Source: Rhodococcus rhodnii
GTDB lineage: Bacteria; Actinomycetota; Actinomycetes; Mycobacteriales; Pseudonocardiaceae
Length of the DNA stretch: 64,000 nucleotides
Assembly (NCBI GenBank): GCA_000720375.1
Contig: JOAA01000027.1
Coordinates: forward strand, 58,920 to 122,919
Reading direction: 5' to 3'
Below are positions 43,782 through 52,575 of the stretch, piece by piece; the stretch's first letter is position 1; each line of letters opens with the position of its first letter. The notes beneath the pieces are model-generated. The model was given only the letters and a program-made list of their open reading frames with translations. It did not search any database and was not told the DNA's origin. The position numbers and the translations under genes were made by a program.

Positions 43782-45440
43782 TCAGCGAGGCGCTCTCGGA
43801 TTCGAGGCGATCAGGACGGGTTCCTCGGTGATGGTGAGGGTGTCACCGGCTTGGACGGTCTTCACCGTCCCGTCGAGGTACCGCACCTCGTACATGTGGG
43901 GGTGTGCCGAGATGGCAGCCGTCGCCTTGTCGGTCCATCGGATCGTCGCATCGTACGTCCGGTCCGAGTCGGTCACCGAGTAGACGCACTCGAAGACGTT
44001 GCCCGGCAGGTTGACGCCGACACCTTTGCCGCACGAATGGATGCTGGCGTTGTGCAGCCATCGCTGCAGTTGCTCCACGGCGAGCGCGGCGCTCGTCGGC
44101 ACCCCACCGACCGGTTGCAGCACGATGGGGATCTTCGTGCCGCCCCAGTTGTAGAAGTAGAAACGCTCGAGGTTGACCTTCCGCGCGAACATCCCGACGA
44201 GGAAGGAGCGCACCGCGTAGTTGCGGGCGGTGACCTCGTCGAGCTGTGGCTGGGTCGCGATCGAGTAGTCGGTGCCGGTGCTCCACAGCCTCGGGTGGAC
44301 TCCGGCGTCGTGCATCAACCGGTCGATGGCCGGGGTGAGGTCTAGCATGACCTCGGGCGGGTCGGACGCGTTCGGGCGGAACAGCTTGATGCCTGCCACA
44401 TCGCAGTGGTCGTATCCGTCGAGCTCGATGAAACGGCGGAGGAACGACAGCCCTTCCTCGGTCTGCAACCGGCCCATGCCGGGGCACACCACGGTGGCCG
44501 ACGGGTCGGTGGCGCGGATGATCTGGCTCGCCCTGCGCGTCATCTCGACCAGGGTCTCGACGCTGCCCGTGTAGAACCGGTGGTCGTTGGCCAGCACCCA
44601 TAGCTCGTACGCCTCGATCCGTCCTCGATAGCGTTCGGCCACCGCCCGGACGAACAGATCCCAGTCCGCGAGGTCGGCCGGAGGCGCGGAAGTGCCGTCG
44701 GGATAGGGGCCCGCTCGGCCATTCGGACTGGCCCACTTCGGGGTGCTGCCGAAGACGAACAGCGCGGGCAGTCCCGCTTTCTCCGCGCCACCGACCAGGC
44801 GGTCCAGCGTCATCCAGTCGAACTCCCCGCGTTGCCGCTGCGTTTCCGACCACCGCGTCCCGCCGTCCCAGAAACGGACGGCACCAACGCGGAACGCGGG
44901 CATGGCCCCGGTGGCACTGTTGATCGTGACCCCGAACAGTTCGCTCTTCACACGGGCGGGCGGCAAGGTCCACGCCTGCCCTGCGATCGACTGTTGTGGC
45001 GGGTCTGCGTGCACGAACCGGGAATCCCCGGAGGTGCTCGCGACCAGCAAGGAGGCCAACAGCACGACGATCACCGCAGCTGCCAACGGTCTTCGCCGGG
45101 GCCGGATGTGCCTCACGGATTCTGGCCGCACGAGAGCCGGGGCAGGGGAAGGACTGTCCGCCCCGGCATCAGCTACCGGTGTCGTCGCACGCAGCCACAG
45201 CTGGTACAGGACGGCCATGTCGTGGCGGCTCGCACCACACGCCAGCGCGATGCGCTCCACGACGCCGAACTCACGCGGCACGCTCGCCCCCGTGCAGTAG
45301 CGGTGCACCGCGGACTTGCTCAGGTGGACCTTGCGGCCGATCCGGTCGTAACTGAGGCCGCTGGTCACCTTCAGCTGTCCCAGCCGATCCCCGAGTTCTC
45401 GCGCGCCCCGATCGCCGTCCTGCTCCCCTCCTCCGGCCAC
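43782..45440 (-). CDS. Membrane-anchored HTH protein with extracytoplasmic degenerate glycosidase domain
   Basis: Encodes 552 residues. N-terminus: XRE-like HTH (LGDRLGQLKVTSGLSYDRIG, VHLSKSAVHRYCTGASVP). After a Pro-rich linker and RPRRRPLAAAVIVVLLASLL comes one transmembrane helix (about 115-138). The outer part (about 160-450) resembles GH39/clan-A glycosidases: PALFVFGSTPKWASPNG, WDLFVRAVAERYRGRIEAYE, ATDPSATVVCPGMG. The acid/base position, normally E-x-W-N-E-P-N, reads ELWVLANDH (279-287). The nucleophile position, normally W-x-T-E-T-G, reads WSTGTDYS (385-392). Both catalytic glutamates appear absent, suggesting a sugar-binding sensor. Divergent from a ricin-type lectin, with repeated GTCCCA sites between. 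GTG start at 45440 is the best available. Confidence 0.75.
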   Translation of the reverse strand: MAGGGEQDGDRGARELGDRLGQLKVTSGLSYDRIGRKVHLSKSAVHRYCTGASVPREFGVVERIALACGASRHDMAVLYQLWLRATTPVADAGADSPSPAPALVRPESVRHIRPRRRPLAAAVIVVLLASLLVASTSGDSRFVHADPPQQSIAGQAWTLPPARVKSELFGVTINSATGAMPAFRVGAVRFWDGGTRWSETQRQRGEFDWMTLDRLVGGAEKAGLPALFVFGSTPKWASPNGRAGPYPDGTSAPPADLADWDLFVRAVAERYRGRIEAYELWVLANDHRFYTGSVETLVEMTRRASQIIRATDPSATVVCPGMGRLQTEEGLSFLRRFIELDGYDHCDVAGIKLFRPNASDPPEVMLDLTPAIDRLMHDAGVHPRLWSTGTDYSIATQPQLDEVTARNYAVRSFLVGMFARKVNLERFYFYNWGGTKIPIVLQPVGGVPTSAALAVEQLQRWLHNASIHSCGKGVGVNLPGNVFECVYSVTDSDRTYDATIRWTDKATAAISAHPHMYEVRYLDGTVKTVQAGDTLTITEEPVLIASNPRAPR

Positions 45441-45492
45441 CGTTCCAGGGTGTCACCAGAAGCCCGCCTCGTCCATCGGCCGATCGCCACCA

Positions 45493-45568
45493 CCTGGGAC
45501 ACCGTCCGCGACGTCCCAGGGATCGACGTCGCCGCTGGTCAGGGGCGGGATTTCGTCCCAGCGTCCCA
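45493..45568. promoter_or_regulatory. Cluster of GTCCCA half-sites between the HTH-pseudoglycosidase and lectin genes
   Basis: CCTGGGAC (45493-45500) and GTCCCAGG (45513-45520) form a perfect inverted repeat with a 12-base spacer. Two further direct GTCCCA copies follow at 45555-45560 and 45563-45568. Four half-sites in a 215-bp divergent region suggest operators for a DNA-binding protein, most simply the membrane-anchored HTH protein itself. Confidence 0.45.
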
Positions 45569-45655
45569 ACTTCCCGGTCACGCGTTGCGGTCGTGCCGCC
45601 CGCACTAGGACGTTGGGGGCCAGTTCGAGGACAACGACATCGCATGGGAGGGCCG

Positions 45656-46492
45656 ATGCTGCGTCGACTGACGGCGTTCGCCACAGCGCTGTGTTTGGCA
45701 GGAGCGGGGATGCTGTTCGCTTCTCCTGCCGCACAGGCGTTTCCGCGTTCGGAGACGGAGAACAAGACGAGCGACGAGTACGTCCTTATCGCCGAGGACT
45801 GGTGTCGCGACGACGAGAGGAAGGCTCAGGAGGAGCCGCCTTGCGGGGCGGGAAGCACCACGAGGAGGCTGCCGCCGGGCACCGGCACTCCTGCCCTCGA
45901 GGACTGGGACGGCGTCCGGGTCGACGCCGGCTCCGTCATGAAGTACGAGTTGCTCACCGTCACCCCCACCGTGCCGCCGCAGTTCGTGACCACTCAGCAC
46001 GAGGTCGATCGGCGGGGCATCGGGAGCCTGTGGATCAGGGTCCACGACAACCAGACAGTGCGGGTGACCAGCGTCCAGCGCGGCATTCAGCTGCGCAACG
46101 TCAACTCCGGTCTCTGCATGTCGTCACCGGCGGGCCCCGGAGAGCGCCCCGCGATGCAGCGCTACTGCGTCAGCCCGAGCTACCTCGCGCCGGAGCAGCG
46201 CTGGCAACTCGTCCCGATCGCGCCGGGCGAGCGGAAGTACCGGCTGCGCAACAACTACCTGGGGCTGTGCCTGGCGACGCGCGGGTTCGGCGAGTCCCTC
46301 GCCGTGCTGACGACGTGCAGCAGCGGCACGACCTGGCCGGACCAGATCTGGACGCCGCAGGCGGTGCCCAGCGCCCAGGCCGACCGGTTCGTCAACAACC
46401 ACTCGAACCTGTGCCTCGTGGCGCGGGGCACCGCCGAGTCCCAGCTCCTGCAGTCGACCTGTGGGAACTGGGCCGACCAGTTCTGGAAGTGA
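45656..46492 (+). CDS. Secreted ricin-B-type (beta-trefoil) lectin
   Basis: Encodes 278 residues; ATG 45656 follows GGGAGGG. Sec signal LTAFATALCLAGAGMLFASPAAQA. The middle (about 90-140) is an unassigned beta region. The C-terminal about 140 residues form a ricin/CBM13 beta-trefoil with repeated QxW-type units: IQLRNVNSGLCMSS then QRWQLVP, YRLRNNYLGLCLATR then DQIWTP, FVNNHSNLCLVARG then ADQFWK. Paired cysteines in each unit fit the fold. It would bind galactose or other sugars outside the cell. Divergent from the membrane HTH-pseudoglycosidase gene, suggesting the pair senses and handles an extracellular glycan. Confidence 0.85.
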   Translation: MLRRLTAFATALCLAGAGMLFASPAAQAFPRSETENKTSDEYVLIAEDWCRDDERKAQEEPPCGAGSTTRRLPPGTGTPALEDWDGVRVDAGSVMKYELLTVTPTVPPQFVTTQHEVDRRGIGSLWIRVHDNQTVRVTSVQRGIQLRNVNSGLCMSSPAGPGERPAMQRYCVSPSYLAPEQRWQLVPIAPGERKYRLRNNYLGLCLATRGFGESLAVLTTCSSGTTWPDQIWTPQAVPSAQADRFVNNHSNLCLVARGTAESQLLQSTCGNWADQFWK

Positions 46493-46591
46493 GCCACGTC
46501 CGCAAACCGGACGGGAGAGGGACCAAGGCTGACGGCTGGGGCGTCGCGGTCTGCGCGGGACCGAACGGGGAGACTCGACCACCGCCTGACG

Positions 46592-46635
46592 GCGTGCGTG
46601 GTTTCCGTTATGGGGGTAACGGAAACCACGTACGC
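46592..46635. terminator. Very long hairpin (19-bp stem)
   Basis: GCGTGCGTGGTTTCCGTTA pairs with TAACGGAAACCACGTACGC through one G-T pair around the six-base loop TGGGGG. It begins 100 bp past the lectin stop. It may be that gene's terminator, but the length and near-perfection also fit a small palindromic mobile repeat or a structured RNA. Confidence 0.55.
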
Positions 46636-46860
46636 ACCCAGGTGGAACCGAACTGGCGACACATGAACCGAGATCGGATGCCAGGGAATCGTTGATCCTT
46701 GAGAATACGAAATCAAACTGCAGGTTCTCGTCGAACTTTTCGTTGGCCCCCGATGCCGAGGTCGTCCACAAAGGACCGTGAGTTGCGGATGCAGAGAATC
46801 ACCTGTCAAGTCGCTGTTGGTGGCTATCGGATCGCGGAGCGTGTCGGCAGTATCAAGGGG

Positions 46861-47385
46861 GTGGCTGATCGAACGATTCGGTTGAACGGTAAGAAAGTCT
46901 CAGCCCCTTATCGGTCAGTGGGCGCCGGCGCGGCTGAGAACTCCGAACAGTTGCTGTACTGGCTGCGAGAACGGCACGACCAGCACGGACCGCGCTTCGG
47001 CTGCGGTGTATCGCAATGTGGGGCCTGCACGGTCCTGCTCGATGGTGCTGCGACAAGATCCTGTACCCGTCAGGTGCATACCGTGCCGGACATGGCGGAG
47101 GTGCTGACCCTCGACGGCCTGCGTGGGCATCCACTGCAGCGTGCCTTCGTCACGTTGCAGGCAGGGCAGTGCGCGTTTTGCGTCAACGGAATGGTGATGG
47201 GTGCTCTCGGCTGGCTGAGCCAACGTGTTGCCGCAGGCAATCGGACGGTGCCGGCCGACGAGGAGATCAAAGACTTCCTGTCAGGTGCATTGCCGGAAAG
47301 CGACGACAACTACATCTGCCGGTGCGGCGCGCACACTCGGATCGTCGCTGCGATCTCCGCTGCAGCTAAGGAGATGCTGCGATGA
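46861..47385 (+). CDS. 2Fe-2S small subunit of a molybdenum hydroxylase (isoquinoline 1-oxidoreductase alpha-like)
   Basis: Encodes 174 residues from GTG 46861. This start matches the usual beginning of the family (about eight residues before L-N-G), but AAGGGG abuts it directly, so ATG 46789 is an alternative that adds 24 residues. Domain 1 has the plant-ferredoxin-like cluster CGVSQCGACTVLLDG with the distal Cys in TRSC. Domain 2 has the second 2Fe-2S site QCAFCVNG and YICRCGAH. It relays electrons from the molybdenum cofactor of the next gene's product to an acceptor. Overlaps that gene by ATGA. Confidence 0.82.
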   Translation: MADRTIRLNGKKVSAPYRSVGAGAAENSEQLLYWLRERHDQHGPRFGCGVSQCGACTVLLDGAATRSCTRQVHTVPDMAEVLTLDGLRGHPLQRAFVTLQAGQCAFCVNGMVMGALGWLSQRVAAGNRTVPADEEIKDFLSGALPESDDNYICRCGAHTRIVAAISAAAKEMLR

Positions 47386-49676
47386 CGACGCGAAGGCAGT
47401 TTCTCACGGGTGCGATCGCTGTGGGCTTCAGCCTGACCGCTGACCCGGCCTACGCCCAGCAGATGCGAAGCACTGGCCGGATCCGGGTGACCGCGGCCGG
47501 GGCGCCCGTGACGGCGTCCGAATCGTGGCTCGTGCTCACCGGCGACACGATTACGTTGTACAGCGGAAAAGTTGATCTGGGCACAGGGATCCGAACCGCC
47601 TTGACCCAGATCATGGTGGAGGAACTGCGGCTCGGTGTGGCCGACGTGGACTACGTCGAAGGCGACACCCTGCTCTGCGTTGGTCAAGGTGTCACGGCCG
47701 GATCCAAGAGCGTGCAGAACGGGGGTATTCAGCTCCGGCACGCGGCCGCCACCGCCTTCCACGAACTTCGGCGTCGAGCCGGCGTGTACTTCGGCGTCGA
47801 GCCAACACGGCTGCGCGCGGAACGGGGCACGTTCCGCCTGGACCGACGTACCGTCCGATACTCGCAGCTGCTGGCTGCCGAGGTCGCAGTCCTGCCGTTG
47901 AATGATCAGGAACCGTTGATGGCCCCAGCTGACTACGCCGTTGTGGGCAGGCCTGAACCGCGGGTCGACCTGCCTGCCAAGCTGCAGGCGACCTATCAGT
48001 ATCTCGTTGATGTCAGCCTTCCGGGCATGCTGCACGGCAGAGTTGTCCGGCCGTCTGGCCGCAATTCCCGCGATCCGGTCGTCGGCGACGTCGACAGGGC
48101 GCGGGCGATCGAGGGATTCGTCGATGTGGTCCAGCGCGGCGGCTTCATCGGCGTTGTGGCCACTTCCGAATGGGCTGCTGCTCGCGCGGCGGCACCTGCC
48201 ACTGGCATAACCGTCTCATGGACACCTGGCCCGAAGTTGATCCCGCAGGCCGATCTGCCGGTGGCGCTACGAGATCCGGCCAATCACTACCGGACAGTCG
48301 TGGAGCGGGATGCCGATCTTGAGCCACTGTTCGCTGCCGGGCCGATCATTGTGGATGCGCAGTACTTCACGCCGTTTCACATGCACGGCGCCATGGGGCC
48401 GTCCGTCGCGGTCGCAGACGTCCGGGACGCGGTGGATCCCGTCACCGGCATCCAGGCGACGATCTGGTCCAGTACCCAGAACGTCACCGAATTGCGTGGC
48501 GTCATCGCCCTGCTGCTGGGGCTGGACCAGACGAAGGTTCGTGTCATCTACACGGAAGCATCCGGATGCTACGGCCACAACGGGGCAGACGACTGTGCCG
48601 CCGACGCGGCTTTGCTTTCCCAGGCGACCCGCCAGCCGGTACGGGTGCAGTGGACCCGCCAGAACGAACATGGCTGGGAACCTTTGGGTGGTGCCCAGGC
48701 GCACGATATGAAAGGCGCGGTCGGTCCTGGTGGCATCACTGCGTGGTCCCACCGCTTCTACGCGCTACCGGCCACCCGCAGGCCGTCGCGCACCAACGCC
48801 GGAACGCTGCTTCCTGGCGAGCTGACAGGCCTTCTGCCTGCGCCGCTGCCGGCCTCGTCGATCAACTCGTCCGGCCGCAATGCCCCGATTGTCTACGCCT
48901 TCCCGCAACGGGTCGAGGCAAGACTGGTCAAGTCGTTTCAGACAACCGGCCCAGGATCCGCGGATCCCTCGAGCCCGCTGACCTATCTCCTGCCACGCAC
49001 ATCAGCACTTCGCTCGCTTGGCGGATTCTCCAACAGTTTCGCGAATGAGAGCTTCTTCGACGAGCTGGCGCACGCCGCCGGCCACGATCCCTTGGAGCTT
49101 CGGATCGTCTCGTTGCCGGATCCCCGGGCCGCCGCGGTGTGCGAGGCGTTGCGATCGGCTTGGCGTTCCAGGCCGGCCGGCGGCAACGGGATCGGCGCGG
49201 GCGTGGCGTTCCAGCAGTACGAAGTCGAGAACGCTTATGTGGCAGCCTACGTCGAAGTGCGAGTCGACATGATCACCGGGCAGGTACGGGTGACAAGAGT
49301 CGTTGTGGCGCATGACTGTGGCTTGATCATCAACCCGGACGGTCTGCGAAACCAGATCGAGGGCAACGTCGTGCAGGGCGTGAGCCGGACCTTGACGGAA
49401 GAAGTGAAGTACGTCGACGACCGGATCACGTCGGTGGTCTGGCAGTCCAGCCAGTTCAACCCGGGCCCGCAGTACGACGTGCTCCGGTTCAACGAGGTAC
49501 CTGCCATCGAGACGATTCTGATCAATCACGTCGACCAGCCGGCCCTCGGTGCGGGCGAGCCCGCGATCGGCCCGATGCCGGGAGCCATCGGGAACGCGGT
49601 GTTCGCCGCGACCGGTAAGCGAATCAGAACGCTGCCTTTGACACCCGAAAGGGTCCTCACCAATCTGCGGATCTAG
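47382..49676 (+). CDS. Molybdopterin-binding large subunit of aldehyde/isoquinoline 1-oxidoreductase-like enzyme
   Basis: Encodes 764 residues; ATG overlaps the small-subunit stop. The N-terminus TTRRQFLTGAIAVGFSLTAD resembles a Tat signal, as in periplasmic IorB-like subunits, so the folded holoenzyme may be exported. Family segments seen: VDLGTGIRTALTQIMVEELR, TAGSKSVQNGGIQLRHAAAT, TPFHMHGAMGPSVA, EASGCYGHNGADDCAADAAL, and near the end VVAHDCGLIINPDGL with QIEGNVVQGVSRTLTEEV. It probably hydroxylates N-heterocycles or oxidises aldehydes. No maturation (XdhC-like) or cytochrome gene lies alongside, so those functions must come from elsewhere. Confidence 0.85.
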   Translation: MTTRRQFLTGAIAVGFSLTADPAYAQQMRSTGRIRVTAAGAPVTASESWLVLTGDTITLYSGKVDLGTGIRTALTQIMVEELRLGVADVDYVEGDTLLCVGQGVTAGSKSVQNGGIQLRHAAATAFHELRRRAGVYFGVEPTRLRAERGTFRLDRRTVRYSQLLAAEVAVLPLNDQEPLMAPADYAVVGRPEPRVDLPAKLQATYQYLVDVSLPGMLHGRVVRPSGRNSRDPVVGDVDRARAIEGFVDVVQRGGFIGVVATSEWAAARAAAPATGITVSWTPGPKLIPQADLPVALRDPANHYRTVVERDADLEPLFAAGPIIVDAQYFTPFHMHGAMGPSVAVADVRDAVDPVTGIQATIWSSTQNVTELRGVIALLLGLDQTKVRVIYTEASGCYGHNGADDCAADAALLSQATRQPVRVQWTRQNEHGWEPLGGAQAHDMKGAVGPGGITAWSHRFYALPATRRPSRTNAGTLLPGELTGLLPAPLPASSINSSGRNAPIVYAFPQRVEARLVKSFQTTGPGSADPSSPLTYLLPRTSALRSLGGFSNSFANESFFDELAHAAGHDPLELRIVSLPDPRAAAVCEALRSAWRSRPAGGNGIGAGVAFQQYEVENAYVAAYVEVRVDMITGQVRVTRVVVAHDCGLIINPDGLRNQIEGNVVQGVSRTLTEEVKYVDDRITSVVWQSSQFNPGPQYDVLRFNEVPAIETILINHVDQPALGAGEPAIGPMPGAIGNAVFAATGKRIRTLPLTPERVLTNLRI

Positions 49677-49737
49677 CTGCCCCACGCGTGGGATGGCACC
49701 TGCTCTTGGCGATCAGGCTTCCGGAGTTCCACGGGGC

Positions 49738-50005
49738 TGTTCTTGCCGCCCAGCAAGGTCTTGCGCATCCACCGGATAGTCACGCCAGCAACGTTGTCGC
49801 GCTGGCACCGCACGCTGATCGCCGCCCGGTGACGACAACCGCAGCCGCCGGGCCGTCCGCCGATCGGCAGTGAACTGGTCACACTCATCTTGCACCTCGC
49901 GAGGGAGAACCTGGCGCGTGGTCCCCATCCAAGATGAGCTGCGGCGCCTCAGCCACCGAGGCGCCGCCTCCACCATCCGCAAGACCCTGGTCAGGTGCCG
50001 ACTTT
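49738..50005 (+). pseudogene. Transposase/integrase-core remnant
   Basis: The frame from about 49741 reads IVTPATLSRWHRTLIAAR, then a TGA where the family has Trp, then RQPQPPGRPPIGSELVTLIL and HLARENLARG. A frameshift or short deletion near 49920 removes the usual W-G-Y-R-R block, and the reading continues as IQDELRRLSHRGAASTIRKT in another frame. This pattern is the upstream part of actinobacterial rve-type transposases. The DDE catalytic domain is absent. The relic runs into the 3' end of the following minus-strand hydrolase gene. Confidence 0.6.
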
Positions 50006-51040
50006 GCGATCAGCCCATTCCCGGACAGCGTTGTGGTATTCGGTCGCGTTGGGTGCGTAGTTGATGGCGTGCCCGTAGCCCTGGAGGGCGAAGGTGTGCA
50101 GGTCTGCCGCTGCGGAGTAGTACAGCGATTCGGTTCGTTTGATTCCGGCGGCTGACGAGCAGTCGGTGGCGAGAGGTCCACAGAAGACGGTGTCCTGGCC
50201 TAGTGCGATCATCACCGGCTTATCGATCAGGCGGGAGTACGGCAGGATGATGCCGAGCGAGAACAGGTCGATCGCCTGAGTGTGCACCGATGTGTCCTTT
50301 GTGGACTCATCGAAGGCGACGGCCGCGTCCACTTTGGGCCCGGGTTTGTGGAAGATGTCGTATCGGGTGTTCGGCAGTGTGGTCAGGTAGGCGGGGTCGT
50401 GGCCGCTGCCGGCGAATTTGGGATCGAGGATCGCGGGCAGGGTCGCGGCGAAGACCGGGATGGTCCCGCCGAGGTTGATCCGGTGCGCCAGGCCGGTGAT
50501 CAGCACAGCGTCCACGTCGTGGAACGTGGCCGCCTCGATGATGGCCATCCCACTGCCAAACGAATGCCCCGCCAGGATGACCTTGCTGAACTGTGGGCCG
50601 CGGGCGCCGGAGCGCAGCTGCTGGATCACCTGGTGGACGACGTCAGCCTCGGTGATGGTGGTCAGCAGAACGCTCAGCGGTGTCGAGCTGCGCCCGGTGC
50701 CGAGCCGGTCCAGGGCGACCGTGGCGTATCCGGCTTTGTTCATCGCGCGGCGGTAGGAGCGGGTCTCGGGACTGTAGGCGATGTCCCAGTAGCTGCTGTT
50801 GTAGGTTCCGCCGGGAATCAGTACCTGGACGGTGTTCGCTCCACCGGTGGGGACGCACAACCTGCCGTACATCGTTTGCGGCACCGCGGTCAGCGTGACC
50901 GGGAAATTCAGATCACGGCACGACTCCGACGCCCCGGCCTGCATCGGTGACGTCAGAAAGCCGACTCCGATCATCACAAGGCCAAATGCGAGACAACGGC
51001 GGATCACGGCACGATTTCGTCCACTGTGGAACCAGCGCAC
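49991..51040 (-). CDS. Secreted alpha/beta hydrolase
   Basis: Encodes 349 residues. GTG 51040 lies nine bases after GGAGG; the TTG at 51049 abuts the ribosome binding site and is unlikely. An N-terminal signal peptide (LAFGLVMIGVGFLTSPMQAGA) precedes a typical fold: TVQVLIPGGTYNSSYWD, ATVALDRLGTGRSS, nucleophile elbow ILAGHSFGSG, acid region IALGQDTVFCG, and GYGHAINYAPN with the catalytic His. Cysteines at ESCRDL, GRLCVP, VFCG and DCSS may form disulfides. Substrate unknown; probably an esterase or peptide/lactone hydrolase. It follows the P450 gene by 39 bp, so the two are likely co-transcribed. Confidence 0.85.
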   Translation of the reverse strand: MRWFHSGRNRAVIRRCLAFGLVMIGVGFLTSPMQAGASESCRDLNFPVTLTAVPQTMYGRLCVPTGGANTVQVLIPGGTYNSSYWDIAYSPETRSYRRAMNKAGYATVALDRLGTGRSSTPLSVLLTTITEADVVHQVIQQLRSGARGPQFSKVILAGHSFGSGMAIIEAATFHDVDAVLITGLAHRINLGGTIPVFAATLPAILDPKFAGSGHDPAYLTTLPNTRYDIFHKPGPKVDAAVAFDESTKDTSVHTQAIDLFSLGIILPYSRLIDKPVMIALGQDTVFCGPLATDCSSAAGIKRTESLYYSAAADLHTFALQGYGHAINYAPNATEYHNAVREWADRKVGT

Positions 51041-51079
51041 GGGTAACAACCTCCAGGAAACTGTGATGTCAGAAGAATT

Positions 51080-52405
51080 TCAAGTACGCGGGACCGCGGT
51101 CATCGGCATTCGGTTCGGATAGGCCGCCGAGGTCACTTTGATTCGGACCGGTTTGCCCGGCACGGGCACCAACCGCCAGCGGGACAGGATGGTCGCCGCG
51201 GCGATGGTCATCTCGGTGTAGGCGTAGGAGTTTCCGATGCATTGTCTGCCACCGGCGCCGAACGGGATGAACGCGCCTTTCGGCACGGTCGCCGCCCGCT
51301 CCGGTAACCAGCGGTCGGGGTCGAAACGCTCGGGGTGGGCGTGGAATCGCGGGTCGAAATGCAGGGAATACGGGCTGAGCATCAACTCCGTACCCGCGGG
51401 CAGGCGCATTCCGCCGAGTTCGACGTCCACACGCGCCCGGCGCATCAGGATCCAGATGGGATACATCCGCAGGACCTCGTTGATCACCCGCCGGGTGTAC
51501 TCCAGTTTCGGCACGTCGTCGAAGCCGATCGGGCGGCCGGCGAGCACGTGGTCCACTTCGGCCTGTACGCCCTGTTCGATCTCCGGATATCGCGCCAGCT
51601 CGTGGAAAAACCAGGCAAGTGCGACCGCGGTGGTCTCGCTGCCGGCGGTGAGCAGCGTGATGGCCTCGTCGTAGACCTGTTGGTCGCTCATGCGCTCGCC
51701 GGTGTCCTCGTCCCGCGCCAGCAGCAGCATCGACAGCAGGTCGCCATGGTCCTCGCCGTCGGCACGCCGGTCCGCGATCACCTCGAGCACGATCCTGCGG
51801 AGCCGGTCGACGGCCTGATCGAATCGCCGGTTGGCGGGAATGATGGGCACACGGTCGAACGCTGACGGCGAGAGCGCCCGGATCATGCCGTCCTTCAGCA
51901 CGATCGGGATCGACCGGCGGGCCTCGGCGATGGCAGGGCCGCCGATCTCGGTGGAGAACAACGTCTCGCCGACGATGGTGATCGCGAGATGCTGCATGTC
52001 GGCGTCGAGTTGCCGTTCCTGTCTGGGCTGCCACGTGCTGATCAGCTCAGTGGTGACCCGCCGCATCGTCTCGGCGTAGCGCGCGAGCCGGGCGCGGTGG
52101 AACGCGGGCTGCACCAACCGTCGTTGCCGCAGGTGAAAGGCGCCCTCCGACATGACAAGACCGTTTCCCATGAACGGTCGGAACCTATCGAAAATGGCGC
52201 CTTTTTCGAAATTGGCTCCGTTGGTCACGAGGACTTGATGAACCAATTCCGGGCTGGTCAGGAAATATGTGCGCAGTGGACCGAGGTAGATGGTGACGAT
52301 GTCGCCGTGCTGCCGCAGAGATGAGGTGAACCCGACGCGTTGCCGGAGCATTGACGGTGTATGTCCGAGGAAGCGCCATCGGCCTGGTGCGACCGGGACG
52401 GTCAT
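51080..52405 (-). CDS. Cytochrome P450 (terpene-oxygenase-like)
   Basis: Encodes 441 residues; ATG 52405 is preceded by GAGGAGAGGG. Motifs: I-helix AGSETTAVALAWFFHELARY, ExxR helix EVLRMYP, PERF region FDPDRWLPER, and heme loop FGAGGRQCIGNSYA with the axial Cys. The N-terminal pattern GHTPSMLRQRVGF and VFDRFRPFMGNGL-like segment (IFDRFRPFMGNGLV) and the heme loop resemble pentalenene-oxygenase and related bacterial sesquiterpene P450s, but no terpene synthase is in the window. Soluble. Needs ferredoxin partners encoded elsewhere. Upstream gene of a two-gene unit with the secreted hydrolase and divergent from the DUF574 methyltransferase. Confidence 0.9.
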   Translation of the reverse strand: MTVPVAPGRWRFLGHTPSMLRQRVGFTSSLRQHGDIVTIYLGPLRTYFLTSPELVHQVLVTNGANFEKGAIFDRFRPFMGNGLVMSEGAFHLRQRRLVQPAFHRARLARYAETMRRVTTELISTWQPRQERQLDADMQHLAITIVGETLFSTEIGGPAIAEARRSIPIVLKDGMIRALSPSAFDRVPIIPANRRFDQAVDRLRRIVLEVIADRRADGEDHGDLLSMLLLARDEDTGERMSDQQVYDEAITLLTAGSETTAVALAWFFHELARYPEIEQGVQAEVDHVLAGRPIGFDDVPKLEYTRRVINEVLRMYPIWILMRRARVDVELGGMRLPAGTELMLSPYSLHFDPRFHAHPERFDPDRWLPERAATVPKGAFIPFGAGGRQCIGNSYAYTEMTIAAATILSRWRLVPVPGKPVRIKVTSAAYPNRMPMTAVPRT

Positions 52406-52575
52406 TCCCTCTCCTCGCCTGTACGAAACGGACGGTCCACCCTAGGCGCCATATGGTCGATTACGACAGCACCCGATCGGGTGGCGCATTGTTACGCCAA
52501 TGGAGCAGGGTCCACCGTTTCCGCTGGAGTAAGCTCTCGTTGCTTTTCACGGACGAACCGGCGAGGTGTTCAGCA

